Positions 25,741 through 34,286 of a DNA stretch of 64,000 nucleotides are shown piece after piece (positions within the stretch are counted from its first letter, which is position 1; every line of letters starts with the position of its first letter). The translations under genes were made by a program, and so were the position numbers. Origin of the DNA: Streptomyces sp. NBC_01233 (GTDB taxonomy: Bacteria; Actinomycetota; Actinomycetes; Streptomycetales; Streptomycetaceae). Under the pieces are notes generated by a model that saw only the letters and a program-made list of their open reading frames with translations, was not told where the DNA came from and ran no database searches. The DNA is taken from positions 9,714,501-9,778,500 of the forward strand of contig NZ_CP108514.1 of NCBI RefSeq assembly GCF_035989305.1, given 5' to 3'.

Positions 25741-25917
25741 CAGGTCACGGTAGGGCGACCGCCGCGGCGCCCGAAGCGATTTTCGCCCGGGACGGGATGC
25801 GAGGGTGTTCGGCGACGGGGGTCGGGGGCGCCCGGCCGGGGTGAGCGAGGCCGTCCGTGATCAGGGTGGGCAGGTGGTCGCGGCGGGCGGGGGATCTGCC
25901 GGCAGGTGCGGTCCAAC

Positions 25918-26073
25918 GGGGAACAACTGGCCGAGCCGGCCCGGCTGGCGGACGCCGGCCGGCTTCGGATCGGCATCGGCAGCGTCTTTTTCCTGAGCGA
26001 AGCAGCCCGGGCACACGACCGTGCCGGGCGGGGGCACCTGCAGGGCAAGACCGTCCTGCAGGTGGGAGCTCCG
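25918..26073 (+). pseudogene. C-terminal scrap of an MDR-type zinc/quinone oxidoreductase
   Basis: About 50 residues, EQLAEPARLADAGRLRIGIG to HLQGKTVLQVG, match the C-terminal end of medium-chain NADP-dependent oxidoreductases (helix, SEAARAHDRAGRGHLQGK, final strand). Nothing upstream supplies the cofactor domain, and the frame continues past the expected stop. It fills most of the roughly 400-bp gap between the phosphotransferase and quinone reductase genes. Confidence 0.45.
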
Positions 26074-26138
26074 TGGGCGTCCCGCAGCCCCGTCACCTCT
26101 GCGCGGCCCCCGCAACCGCTCCGCGCCGGCGCCGGCGG

Positions 26139-26918
26139 TCAGCCGCGCACGTGCAGCCCGAATCCCGTGCGGCCCGCGGGCTCCAGTCCCTCCTTCAGGT
26201 GCAGCGAGGGGATCTCGTAGTCACCGAAGTTCTGCCGCCGGAACGCGATCGGTTCGGTCGACTCCAGGGTCAGCAGGCGCTGCTGCCAGGCCTTGGCGAC
26301 GTCCGTGTACTCCTCGCGGCTCATCCGGTCGGTGCCGTACAGCACGAACGGCGGCAGCGCCTCGATGCCCGGGTAGTAGAGGATGCCGTGGTGGATCGGG
26401 AACAGCAGGTCCTCGATGGGGCCGTTGATCCCGCGGGCGGCGTAGTGCGACTCAGGGCCGCCGACGGTCACCGACAGCAGAGCCCTCCTGCCCGCGAGGG
26501 TGCCTTCGCCGAAGCGCTCGCCGTACTTGGTGTCGCTGTGCTCGCCGACGCCGTACGCGAAGCGGTAGGTGAACACCCGGTCCACCCAGCCCTTGAGGAT
26601 CGCCGGCATCGTGTACCACCACAGCGGGAACTGGAAGATGATCGTGTCGGCCCACAGCAGCTTCTCCTGCTCGGCGAGGACGTCCGGGGTGAGCGTCCCG
26701 GCCTCGAAGGCCCGGCCCGAGTCCAGGGCGACCTTCAGCGGACTCGAGGCCTCGGGGCCGTAGTCCGCGGCGTCCACGACCGCCTTCCAGTTCATCGCGT
26801 ACAGATCACTCACCCGTACCTCGTGCCCGGCGGCCTCCAAGGTGGACACCGCGAGGTCCTTCAGCGAGCTGTTGAGCGACTTCGGCTCCGGGTGGGCGTA
26901 GACGATCAGCGTCTTCAC
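26139..26918 (-). CDS. NAD(P)H dehydrogenase (quinone), flavodoxin-like fold
   Basis: This 259-residue FMN/FAD oxidoreductase is of the NQO1/MdaB family (PF02525). The N-terminal strand-loop LIVYAHPEPKSLNSSL binds flavin phosphate; FQFPLWWYTMPAILKGWVDRV cut at FQFPLWWYTMP is the conserved dimer and flavin motif. It reduces quinones by two electrons, a detoxification role. GTG 26918 has AAGGAG 5 nt upstream. The divergent XRE regulator is of the class often paired with such reductases. GGATCG (26931-26936) and CGATCC (26945-26950) form a possible operator just upstream. Confidence 0.88.
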   Translation of the reverse strand: MKTLIVYAHPEPKSLNSSLKDLAVSTLEAAGHEVRVSDLYAMNWKAVVDAADYGPEASSPLKVALDSGRAFEAGTLTPDVLAEQEKLLWADTIIFQFPLWWYTMPAILKGWVDRVFTYRFAYGVGEHSDTKYGERFGEGTLAGRRALLSVTVGGPESHYAARGINGPIEDLLFPIHHGILYYPGIEALPPFVLYGTDRMSREEYTDVAKAWQQRLLTLESTEPIAFRRQNFGDYEIPSLHLKEGLEPAGRTGFGLHVRG

Positions 26919-26930
26919 GGGAACTCCTTC

Positions 26931-26950
26931 GGATCGGATGCCTTCGATCC
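26931..26950. promoter_or_regulatory. Inverted repeat between quinone reductase and XRE genes
   Basis: GGATCG and CGATCC are separated by 8 bp in the 139-bp divergent gap, directly upstream of the reductase ribosome site. This is a candidate regulator site only. Confidence 0.3.
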
Positions 26951-27057
26951 TGGACGCCGCGGCGCCCGGCGTTCAGGGGCGCCCCTTCCATCGGACGGGA
27001 CTTCCTGGTATTGGCAGGGCCACCCTTCACGGGCACCACCGAGGACATACTGGGGAC

Positions 27058-27941
27058 ATGGACGATCTTGCGGGCTTCCTGCGGACCCGGCGTTCCCGGG
27101 TCGACCCGGCCGCCGTCGGCATCCCCACCGGCAGCCGCCGCCGGGTCGAAGGGCTGCGCCGCGAAGAGGTCGCGCACCTGTCCGGAGTCAGCGTCGACTA
27201 CTACGTACGCCTGGAGCAGGGCCGTGCGACCCAGCCCTCCGAGCAGGTCCTCGACGCGCTCGCCCGCGTCCTCGGCCTCGACGAGACCGAACGCGGGCAC
27301 CTCTACCGGCTCGCCCGGCAGCGGCGCCGCCTCGCGAAGGAGCCGGGCAGGGGGGTCCCCCCCCGGCCGGAGGCCGGGGGAGGGTCCGGCCGGAACTGCT
27401 GCGCGTCCTCGACCTCGTGGTCGACGCACCGGCGCTGATCATGGACCACCGTCTGGACGTGCTCGCCGGGAACCGGCTCGCCGGGCTCCTCTACGGCCGG
27501 CCCGTGCCGGGCCTGAACACCGCCCGGCACATCTTCCTCGAGGAGGCCGAGCGCGGCCTGTACGCGGACTGGGAGACATGCACCCTCGACGTGGTCGGGC
27601 ACCTGCGCCTGGCCGCCGGCAAGTACCCCGAGGACCCTCGCCTGGCCTCGCTCATCGGCGAACTGGCGATGGGCAGCGAGCGCTTCCGCCGCCTCTGGGC
27701 CCGCGCGGACGTGCGCGCCCGCACCCATGGACGCAAGGCGTACCGGCACCCCCTGGTCGGACTGCTGGAACTGCACCAGGAGAACTTCGCCCTACCGGAC
27801 GAACCGAGCAGGGAGCTGCTGGTGCTGTCCGCGGCTCCCGGCAGCCCCGCCGAGGACGGGCTGCGCCTGCTCGCGGGCCTGGGCGCGGACAGCGGTGACG
27901 TGCATGCGCATCCCGCGGTGAACGCTCAGGTCCGCGAGTAA
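27058..27941 (+). pseudogene. MmyB-like XRE transcriptional regulator, frameshifted
   Basis: The first part, from ATG 27058 (MDDLAGFLRTRRSRVDP), is an XRE helix-turn-helix domain, with RVEGLRREEVAHLSGVSVDY and RLEQGRATQPSEQVLDALAR. The frame then breaks at a GC palindrome (27350-27380) and stops at 27438. The neighbouring frame carries on with the MmyB ligand-binding domain, from PELLRVLDLVVDAPALIMDH to the stop at 27941. One base is missing relative to an open fusion, next to a run of eight C. Full length would be about 290 residues, normal for the family. It could be an inactivated gene or a homopolymer read error. Confidence 0.7.
27350..27380. repeat. GC-rich palindromic insertion element (REP/MITE-like)
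   Basis: Six G, T and eight C lead into a 9-bp stem, CCCCCGGCC (27360-27368) and GGCCGGGGG (27372-27380), with a 3-nt loop. From memory, palindromes of this form are scattered through Streptomyces genomes, often between or inside genes. Here it interrupts the XRE coding frame between the DNA-binding and ligand domains, adding a linker and coinciding with the frameshift. Confidence 0.55.
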
Positions 27942-28083
27942 CCCCACGACGCAGGCCCCATTCCTTTGCTGGCCGGAAATCCTCCCACCGGCCTGCAATT
28001 TGCGCTCTTTACCCGGACAAGGGCGGGCCGGTAGCGTCCGGAGACCGCAAGGTCACACCATGGTGCCGGGGGGAGCGGAACTG

Positions 28084-28710
28084 GTGTCGGACGCATTGGA
28101 CCTCCATGTCCTCGGACGGCTCGACGGACAATTGGCGGGGCGGCAGGTCGATTTCGGATCGCCGAAACAGCAGTTGGTCCTCGTGGTCCTCCTGCGGCAC
28201 GCCGGGCAGGCCGTCAGCGTGGACCGACTCGCCGACGCCCTGTGGGGAGACGCACCGCCCGCCTCCGCGACCGCGAACATCCACCTCCACGTCCACCGGA
28301 TCCGCAGAGCGCTGGGACCGGGCCGGCTGCAGACCGCGCGGCGGCGCGGATACGTACTGGAGGTGGCGCCGGAGGAGGTCGACGCATGGCGCTTCCTGGC
28401 CCGCATGCCCGATATCCGCCGCGCCCTGGAGCGGGGCGACCTCGCCAGGGCCTCACGGCTCAACCGTGAGGCCCTCGCCGAGTGGCGCGGCCCGGCGTAC
28501 GCAGACTTCGCCGACCATCCGGCCCTGCGCGACGCGGCCGCCTACCTCGCCGAACTGCGACTGGAGGCCATCGAGCAGCAGATCAACATCGATCTGGCCC
28601 TGCACGACCACGCCCACCTCATCGGCAGGCTGCGCCTGCTGCTCGCCGAGCATCCGTACCGCGAACGCTTCCACGAACAGCTGATCGTGGCCCTGTACCG
28701 CACGGGGCGG
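28084..28710 (+). pseudogene. SARP-type (AfsR/DnrI) regulator, 5' part interrupted by an IS
   Basis: Streptomyces antibiotic regulatory proteins activate biosynthetic genes through an OmpR-like winged helix and a bacterial transcriptional activation domain (BTAD). Here LHVLGRLDGQLAGRQVDFGS, SVDRLADALWGDAPP and the wing RGYVLEVAPEEVDAWRF are clear, followed by BTAD helices ending in VALYRTGR at 28710. There an IS256-type element enters. The frame resumes exactly at 30149 (AAEALEQCRDTRRLF). GTG 28084 has GGGGGAG 9 nt upstream; ATG 28060 is an alternative. Without the IS the protein would be 252-260 residues, a small SARP. As found, it lacks the last BTAD helices and is probably inactive. Confidence 0.85.
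28703..28710. repeat. Target-site duplication, left copy (CGGGGCGG)
   Basis: These eight bases recur at 30141-30148 on the other side of the IS element. This length is typical of IS256-family insertion. Confidence 0.8.
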
Positions 28711-28742
28711 GGTCATGTCCCCCTTCGTGGTGTAGCCGATCA
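28711..28742. repeat. IS left inverted repeat
   Basis: It begins GGTCATGTCCC and ends CGTGGTGTAGCCGATCA. It matches the right terminus at 23 or more of 32 positions. The transposase stop codon lies inside it. Confidence 0.8.
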
Positions 28743-29981
28743 CTCGGTGGGCGCGTTGGTGGCGTTGGGTGGTGCGGGGGCGCTTTTAGGGAGCTCGGTG
28801 GGGTAGATCTCGTCCATGCTTCCCTCGGGCAGGTAGCGGCGGGGGAAGGCGATCCATTCGTCGTGCAGTTCGAAGAGCACGGCTGTGACCAGTCGCAGGA
28901 GGGCGTCGTCGTTGGGGAAGACCTGGACGACGTCGGTGCGGCGCTTGATCTCGCGGTTGATCCGTTCGAGCGGGTTGGTGGACTGGATCTTCTTCCAGTG
29001 CCGTTCCGGGAAGGCCGCGAAGGCGGTCAGGTCGTCCTTGGCGTCCAGGAGCATCTGTTTGACCTTGGGGAACTGCTTGCCGAGCATCTCGGCGACGGTG
29101 TCGAGCTGGGCGCGGACCGCGTCCTGGGTGGGCTGGGCGAAGACTGTGCGGATGGTTGCGGCGACCATCTCGGTCGCCTCCTTCGGAATCACCGCGAAGA
29201 CATTTCGCAGGAAATGAACACGGCATCTCTGCCACGCGGCGCCGAGCATGACCTTGCGGATCGCCTTGACCAGGCCGGAATGGCTGTCGGACAGGACCAG
29301 GCGGACCCCGGTCAGGCCGCGTTCGCGCAGGGAGCGCAGGAACTCGGCCCAGAACGCCTCGGTCTCGCTGTCGCCGACCATGACGCCCAGGACCTCGCGG
29401 CCGCCGTCCTCGGTGATCCCGGTGGCGACGACCACGGCGCGAGAGACGATCTGGTGGTTCACGCGTGCCTTGCAGTAGGTGGCGTCCAGGTACATGTAGG
29501 GGAAGCGGGTGTGGTCCAGCGGCCGGGTGCGGAAGGCGGTCAGCGGCTCGTCCAGGTCCGCGCAGATCCGGGAGACCTCGCTCTTGGAGATCCCGGTGTC
29601 CGCGCCCAGGGCCTTGACCAAGTCGTCCACCGACCGGGTGGACACGCCATGGACGTAGGCCTCCACGATGACCGCGTACAGGGCCTGGTCGATCCGGCGC
29701 CGGCGCTCCAGCAGGCTGGGGAAGAAGCTTCCGGCGCGCAGTTTGGGGATGGCCAGCTCCAGGTCGCCGGCCTGGGTGGTGAGCGTCTTCTCGCGGTGCC
29801 CGTTGCGCAAGGCGGTACGGGCCTCGGTGTGCTCGTTCCAGCCGGCACCGATGTGGGCAGCGGCCTCGGCCTCGATCAGCTCCTGCAGCATCCGCTCGGC
29901 GATGCCGCGGACGAGTTCGAGTCCGTCTGCCGAGCGTAGTGACTCCAGCAGGCGTAATAGGTCAGACTGGGACAGGGCCAC
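28740..29981 (-). CDS. IS256-family transposase
   Basis: This 413-residue DDE transposase (Transposase_mut, PF00872) has catalytic residues D166 (YMYLDATY), D232 (VLSDSHSG) and E339 (NPLERINREIKRR), all present. The conserved block between, WQRCRVHFLRNVFAVIP, is also complete. GTG 29981 is chosen because GGAGG lies 6 nt upstream; longer readings to 30098 extend into the terminus of the element. Length and motifs suggest the element is still functional. Confidence 0.93.
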   Translation of the reverse strand: MALSQSDLLRLLESLRSADGLELVRGIAERMLQELIEAEAAAHIGAGWNEHTEARTALRNGHREKTLTTQAGDLELAIPKLRAGSFFPSLLERRRRIDQALYAVIVEAYVHGVSTRSVDDLVKALGADTGISKSEVSRICADLDEPLTAFRTRPLDHTRFPYMYLDATYCKARVNHQIVSRAVVVATGITEDGGREVLGVMVGDSETEAFWAEFLRSLRERGLTGVRLVLSDSHSGLVKAIRKVMLGAAWQRCRVHFLRNVFAVIPKEATEMVAATIRTVFAQPTQDAVRAQLDTVAEMLGKQFPKVKQMLLDAKDDLTAFAAFPERHWKKIQSTNPLERINREIKRRTDVVQVFPNDDALLRLVTAVLFELHDEWIAFPRRYLPEGSMDEIYPTELPKSAPAPPNATNAPTE

Positions 29982-30108
29982 CTCGCACCTCCGTTGTTGA
30001 ACTGGCCGTTCAATACGGAGAGTTGCATGGTGGCCCACCTCATGCGCAGAGAGCGCGAGCCCTCCGCGGGTGTGCGCCCGGCGAGCAAGCCCGCGCACAC
30101 CTCACCCT

Positions 30109-30140
30109 TGATCGGCTACACCACGTGGCGGGACGCCATC
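30109..30140. repeat. IS right inverted repeat
   Basis: Read on the minus strand it starts GATGGCGTCCC and ends CGTGGTGTAGCCGATCA, mirroring the left terminus. It is followed directly by the second CGGGGCGG. Confidence 0.8.
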
Positions 30141-30148
30141 CGGGGCGG

Positions 30149-30280
30149 GCGGCGGAGGCGCTGGAACAGTGCCGGGACACCCGGCGGCTCTTCGCGCAGG
30201 ACCTCGGACTGGACCCGGGCGCGCGGCTGCGGGAACTGGAGAAGCGCATGCGCGACGGGGACGAGGACCCGGACCGGTAG
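30149..30280 (+). pseudogene. SARP-type regulator, 3' part after the IS
   Basis: This is the in-frame continuation of the regulator split at 28710. It holds the last BTAD helices (EALEQCRDTRRLFAQDLG, LRELEKRMRDGDEDPDR) and stop. Removing the IS and one 8-bp duplication restores a single open frame without any change, so the insertion is the only visible lesion. The right duplication copy is 30141-30148. Confidence 0.85.
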
Positions 30281-30313
30281 GCGCGGCCGCGCCGTTCCGG
30301 CCGCGGCCGCCCG

Positions 30314-30862
30314 TCAGGGGAACACCACTGCGGACAGTTCCGGATAGAGCCTGCCGGCGCTCGCGTGCACGCACGTGCGCAGCTCGTCCTCGCCGGGCAC
30401 CGCGCGCAGCAGATCCTCTGGATTCCTCTCCTTGCCGGAAATCTCGATTCCCTTTTCGGCCAGGCAGCCGCGAACGGCCGTCATCAGGTCAGGAGCCATG
30501 AGGGACGCATTGTCCTGCGTATACGCGTCCGCCACGGCGTCCAAATGAGCGGCGCGGCATTTCTTGGTGACTTTACCGACCTCGTTCGCCGACTTTGCGG
30601 GTGCGCTGTACCGGAGCATCATCTTCTCGTGGTCCACCGGATCCCAGCCCTCGTTGAGGAGCTCGATCCCCTCGGCTGCCAGACACTCGGCGAACCGGCC
30701 CACGGCGGCCTCGTACACCGCGTCCGTGACCTTGCCCGTCGGCCGCGCCTCGCCGCCGGCCGGTGCGGACCGGTCGGCGCCGCCCGGCTGCGACGAGCAT
30801 CCGGCCAGTCCGCCCAGCAGCAGCGCGACGAGGACGAGCCTCCGCGCCCACCTCGGTCCCAT
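30314..30862 (-). CDS. Putative lipoprotein
   Basis: This 182-residue protein has a lipoprotein signal, RRLVLVALLLGGLAGC, with lipidated cysteine at residue 22. The mature part is an acidic, helical domain with two cysteines before the C-terminus (KKCRAAH and RGCLAEKG) and one near the end (RTCVHASAG), so disulfides are likely. I do not recognise a family. It is anchored on the outer face of the membrane. It is followed in the same direction by, and 12 bp from, the small secreted protein gene upstream of it, possibly one transcript. Confidence 0.7.
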   Translation of the reverse strand: MGPRWARRLVLVALLLGGLAGCSSQPGGADRSAPAGGEARPTGKVTDAVYEAAVGRFAECLAAEGIELLNEGWDPVDHEKMMLRYSAPAKSANEVGKVTKKCRAAHLDAVADAYTQDNASLMAPDLMTAVRGCLAEKGIEISGKERNPEDLLRAVPGEDELRTCVHASAGRLYPELSAVVFP

Positions 30863-30874
30863 CGGTGCGCCGCG

Positions 30875-31222
30875 TCAGTGGGACCGGACCCAGGACTCGC
30901 CGGCCTGCGTCTTGTGCCAAGCCTCGGTGATTCCGTTCCAGTTGGCGGTGATGCTCACACTGCCGGACTCGTGGAGCTCGGACCACCTCCCGTTGGAGAG
31001 CTTCACGAGCAGCCAGGCGTGACCGGCGCAGTCGCCCGAGTCCTTCTTGGTCCACGCGTACTCGTGGCCGGCCGAGAGGCCTCCCGTGTACACGCACCCG
31101 CTGCGCTTCTTGTAGAAGTAGCCGCTGTGCGCGACGGCGGGCTGCACGGCCAGCGAGACGGCCGCGCCGGCGAAGGCGAGGACGGCGGTGGCGTTCCGGA
31201 GGGTGCGACTCATTGATTTCAT
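30875..31222 (-). CDS. Small secreted protein of unknown function
   Basis: This exported protein of 115 residues has a signal peptide (RNATAVLAFAGAAVSLAVQP, cleavage after AVA) and a mature region of about 80 residues with two cysteines (SGCVYTGG and GDCAGHAW), probably a disulfide pair. ATG 31222 is chosen because AAAGG lies 7-8 nt upstream; upstream in-frame codons lack a site. I do not recognise the family. It is transcribed towards the lipoprotein gene 12 bp away. Confidence 0.65.
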   Translation of the reverse strand: MKSMSRTLRNATAVLAFAGAAVSLAVQPAVAHSGYFYKKRSGCVYTGGLSAGHEYAWTKKDSGDCAGHAWLLVKLSNGRWSELHESGSVSITANWNGITEAWHKTQAGESWVRSH

Positions 31223-31388
31223 GACGAGGCCTTTCGCCGGCTCGAAGGAAGCGGCCACCCGGCGACGCGCCGGCCGGCCCGATGCGTGCAGCCTCTCCGG
31301 CGTCCCTATATCCCCCCTACACGCCGGGATATGGACGGGCCCGTGAGGGCCTTCAGGGCATGGGCGCGGTCACTCCCGCCGAGTACCC

Positions 31389-31544
31389 GGAACCCTGGTC
31401 TTCCGAGAACTGCTGCAGCCGGGGGAGGCGCCGGCCGGCACGGTTGCGGCGATCGAACCGTTCGGGGTGGTCGTCACCGAGACCGACCGGGTACGACGCA
31501 GGGTCTCCCTGTCCCGGCGACAGGTGCCCGCCGGCCTCCGGTGA
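31389..31544 (+). pseudogene. Possible S1-like RNA-binding domain scrap
   Basis: A 51-residue open segment reads GTLVFRELLQPG, GTVAAIEPFGVVVTETD, RRRVSLSRRQVPAGLR and stop. The pattern GTVxAIEPFGV and the closing RRxVSLS resemble the first and last strands of an S1 domain with the middle missing. There is no start site. This fills part of the 326-bp gap before the Nudix genes. Weak. Confidence 0.25.
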
Positions 31545-31548
31545 CGGG

Positions 31549-32106
31549 TCAGGCGCCCTCGGGTCCCGCGCCGTTCAGGAGCCGGGTGCGGCGTGGGCCG
31601 TCGGGCCGGTGGGGGATCGGGTCGCCGAGGTGCTGGAAGTGGACGGCCGCGGGCCGCCCGGCCGCGTACGCGTCGAGGCCGGCCCGGCAGTACGCGATGA
31701 TCGGCTCGGGCAGGTCGTCGAGCCGGTACCAGCCCATCGCGTCGCACACCTCCGGCTCCCGCACCGCCGGCGCGCCCGCCCAGCGCCGGACCTCGAAGAA
31801 CAGGCCGAGCCGGGCGTGGCCCCGGGGGCCGCGGTGATGCACGGTCACCGCCGACGCCACGTCCGCCAGGGCGATGAGGACGCCCGTCTCCTCCCGGGCT
31901 TCCCGGACCACGGCCTCGACCACGTCCTCGTGCGGGCCGTCGAGGTGCCCGGAGGGCAGGTGCCACATCCCTGCCGCGTAGACCCGGCCGGCCCGCCGGG
32001 ACAGCAGGACCTCCGGCCCCCGCTCGCCGTCGCGGCGCAGGATCAGGTGCACGTCGACCGGGAGGGTGTACCGGCCCGCTGCTCCCGGGTGCCCGGCGGC
32101 GGTCAC
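31549..32106 (-). CDS. Nudix hydrolase
   Basis: This single-domain Nudix protein of 185 residues hydrolyses nucleoside diphosphate derivatives. The Nudix helix is GHLDGPHEDVVEAVV followed by REAREETGV, with the catalytic glutamates present and one extra residue in the loop after the first glycine. GTG 32106 overlaps the stop of the upstream double-Nudix gene by 4 bp (GTGA), so they are translationally coupled. The substrate is unknown. Confidence 0.88.
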   Translation of the reverse strand: MTAAGHPGAAGRYTLPVDVHLILRRDGERGPEVLLSRRAGRVYAAGMWHLPSGHLDGPHEDVVEAVVREAREETGVLIALADVASAVTVHHRGPRGHARLGLFFEVRRWAGAPAVREPEVCDAMGWYRLDDLPEPIIAYCRAGLDAYAAGRPAAVHFQHLGDPIPHRPDGPRRTRLLNGAGPEGA

Positions 32107-33020
32107 AGCCAGCCCATCTCGGTGTAGAGCCGGCCCGCCCGGATGCCCTCGATCGCGGCCCGGGCGTACGGCACGATCGGCTCCGGCAGTGCATCGGCCG
32201 GCCACCAGTCCCAGCTCACGCACTTGTCCGGCTCGCGGACCTCCGCCGTCCCCTCCCACCGGTGCGCGCGGAAGACGAGTTGCAGGCGCGGCCGCGAGCC
32301 CGGGGGGTCGACCACGTGCACGACGTGGGTGAGCTCGACGTCCTCGGCCCGCAGCAACAGGCCGGCTTCCTCCCGTGCTTCGCGGACCAGGCAGGCGATG
32401 GCGGACTCCTGCTCGCAGTGACCGGCGAGGAAGTGGTGGTTCGAGGCGCCGAACGCCGAGTCGGGGTGGCGCAGTCCGAGCAGGACGCGGCCGTCGCGCT
32501 CCAGGTAGAGGTGGGCCCCGACGATGTTGAGGAGGGCCCGGCCGCCCGGTTCCCCGGCGGGCATCGCGGCCGCCGTACGCGGGCCCGGTTCCGCCCCGTC
32601 CAGCTGCGCCCGGTGCCGGTCGATGACCTGCTGCGTCCACGGGCACATCGTCAGGTACGCCGTCGTACGGGCATCGAACCAGCGCAGCATGATCCCCTCG
32701 CTGAGCGGAAGGGCGTCGGCATCGCCGTCCCAGGCGCCGAGATAGACCTGGATCCGGCCCGTGGTGCCGTCGGGGCCGTGGACGTCGACGACCGTGAACG
32801 GTTCCAGCGGGACCGTCAGCCCGGTCTCCTCCTTCAGCTCCCGCGCGATCGCCTCCCGCAAGGTCTCGTCCCCCTCGCGGCCGCCGCCCGGGATGCTCCA
32901 CGTCCCCGGGTCGCAGATGTGGGGTTTGTTCGCATCGCGCAGGTGGAGCAGGTACTGGCCGCGCGAGTTGACCAGCAGGGCGGCCGTACCGCTTGGTTCG
33001 GCGGAAGGGGTGGACGACAT
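32103..33020 (-). CDS. Tandem double-Nudix-domain protein
   Basis: This 305-residue protein contains two Nudix domains. The first (about 10-140) has GGGREGDETLREAIARELKE cut at the REUxEE core ELKEETGL. The second (about 160-300) has GHCEQESAIACLV and REAREEAGL. Both catalytic helices look complete. ATG 33020 has AAGGAGA 6-7 nt upstream and is preferred to 33068. It leads the two-gene Nudix operon, giving three Nudix domains in a row. The family suggests housecleaning of modified nucleotides or sugar nucleotides. Confidence 0.88.
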   Translation of the reverse strand: MSSTPSAEPSGTAALLVNSRGQYLLHLRDANKPHICDPGTWSIPGGGREGDETLREAIARELKEETGLTVPLEPFTVVDVHGPDGTTGRIQVYLGAWDGDADALPLSEGIMLRWFDARTTAYLTMCPWTQQVIDRHRAQLDGAEPGPRTAAAMPAGEPGGRALLNIVGAHLYLERDGRVLLGLRHPDSAFGASNHHFLAGHCEQESAIACLVREAREEAGLLLRAEDVELTHVVHVVDPPGSRPRLQLVFRAHRWEGTAEVREPDKCVSWDWWPADALPEPIVPYARAAIEGIRAGRLYTEMGWL

Positions 33021-33162
33021 GGCGGTCTCCTTCTTGTGCCTCGAATCCGGGCCCGTCACGGGCGACATCCTGCCCCGCTGTCCGACGACGAATGCGCGGC
33101 GATCGGGTACGGCGGTTCTCGGTGATCGTTGTGAACGTATAGAGCTATTCGATTGATGGATC

Positions 33163-33191
33163 TTGACGCTCTGAATCTGGATTCATAGAGT
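33163..33191 (+). promoter_or_regulatory. Promoter with an operator in the spacer
   Basis: TTGACG (33163-33168) and TAGAGT (33186-33191) are separated by exactly 17 bp. Inside the spacer lies TGAATCTGGATTCA (33172-33185), an inverted repeat with 6-bp arms and a 2-bp centre. It sits 35 bp before the hydroxyacid dehydrogenase start. A repressor bound there would block RNA polymerase. Confidence 0.65.
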
Positions 33192-33225
33192 CGGCGCGGC
33201 CTCACTCAGCCGCAAGGAGCCCCAG

Positions 33226-34242
33226 ATGCCTGTTCGCCGACCGCGGACCCTGCTCGCCATGGCCCCCGAGCTCCGTTCCCGCCTGCTGGACGGCGCGACC
33301 GCCCGCCGGCTCCGGGAAGCGGCCGAACTCGACCCGGAGTTCGTCGTCGAGGACTTCGGCGGACCCGAGGCCGCGCAGGCACTCGCGGAGGCGGAGGTCC
33401 TGCTCACCTTCTGGGGCGCCCCCACGGTCGACGCCCGGGCGCTGGCGGCAGCGCCCCGCCTCAAGGCCGTCGTACACGCGGCCGGCTCCGTCAAACACCT
33501 GGTCACCGACGCCTGCTGGGACCGGGGCATCGTCGTCTCCTCCGCCGCGCTGGCCAACTCCCTGCCCGTGGCCGAGTACACGGTGGCCATGGTCCTCCTC
33601 TCCAACAAACGCGTGATGCAACTGCGCGAGGAGTACCGCCGCGTCCGCGGCAGCCACCACGACTGGCACCTGCGGTACGCCCACGTGGGCAACTACCGCC
33701 GTACCGTGGGCATCGTCGGCGCCTCCCGGATCGGCCGCCGGGTGATCGAGCTCCTGCGTCCGTACGATCTCGAACTCCTTGTCCACGACCCCTGTCTGAA
33801 GAAGGATCAGGCAAGGCGCCTCGGCGCCCGCGTCGTCGGGCTCGACGAGCTCTGCCGGGTCTCGGACGTGGTCAGCCTGCACGCGCCGGAGCTGCCGGAG
33901 ACGCGCTCGATGATCGACCGCCGACGGCTGGCGCTGATGCGCGACGGCGCCACCCTCATCAACACGGCCCGCGGTTCCCTGGTCGACGGGGCCGCGGTCA
34001 CCGACGAGTTGGTCTCCGGCCGACTGCACGGGGTCATCGACGTCACCGAGCCGGAGGTCCTTCCGGCCGACTCCCCGCTGTACGACCTGCCGAACGTGCT
34101 CCTGACCCCGCACATCGCGGGCTCCCTCGGCAACGAACTGCACAGGATGGCCGATTCCGCCGTCGGCGAGATCGCCCGCTACGCCGCCGGGCTGCCGTTC
34201 GCGCACCCGGTGCACCGCGCGGACCTCCACCGGACCGCCTGA
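33226..34242 (+). CDS. D-isomer-specific 2-hydroxyacid dehydrogenase family protein
   Basis: This 338-residue NAD(P)-dependent dehydrogenase has a split substrate domain and a Rossmann domain at about 155-290, where the dinucleotide loop reads VGIVGASRIGRRV. The catalytic arginine is in NTARGSLVD, the glutamate in DVTEPEVLP, and the histidine in LTPHIAGS. The family reduces 2-keto acids to D-2-hydroxy acids. AAGGAGCC lies 6 nt before ATG 33226. In actinobacteria such genes often sit with sugar ABC transporters, and a remnant of one lies immediately downstream. Confidence 0.88.
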   Translation: MPVRRPRTLLAMAPELRSRLLDGATARRLREAAELDPEFVVEDFGGPEAAQALAEAEVLLTFWGAPTVDARALAAAPRLKAVVHAAGSVKHLVTDACWDRGIVVSSAALANSLPVAEYTVAMVLLSNKRVMQLREEYRRVRGSHHDWHLRYAHVGNYRRTVGIVGASRIGRRVIELLRPYDLELLVHDPCLKKDQARRLGARVVGLDELCRVSDVVSLHAPELPETRSMIDRRRLALMRDGATLINTARGSLVDGAAVTDELVSGRLHGVIDVTEPEVLPADSPLYDLPNVLLTPHIAGSLGNELHRMADSAVGEIARYAAGLPFAHPVHRADLHRTA

Positions 34243-34286
34243 CGGGGCGCCGGGCGCCGCCGAATTGATCGTATTGATCAGTTGGT

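Larger units (their letters stand above)
28711..30140. mobile_element. IS256-family insertion sequence, 1430 bp
   Basis: The element carries one transposase gene on the minus strand, has imperfect inverted termini of 32 bp (28711-28742 and 30109-30140, sharing CGTGGTGTAGCCGATCA at the inner end), and is flanked by the 8-bp duplication CGGGGCGG. The transposase is intact and the target duplication is exact, which indicates a fairly recent insertion. It sits inside the SARP gene. About 125 bp between the transposase start and the right terminus holds no gene. Confidence 0.9.
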
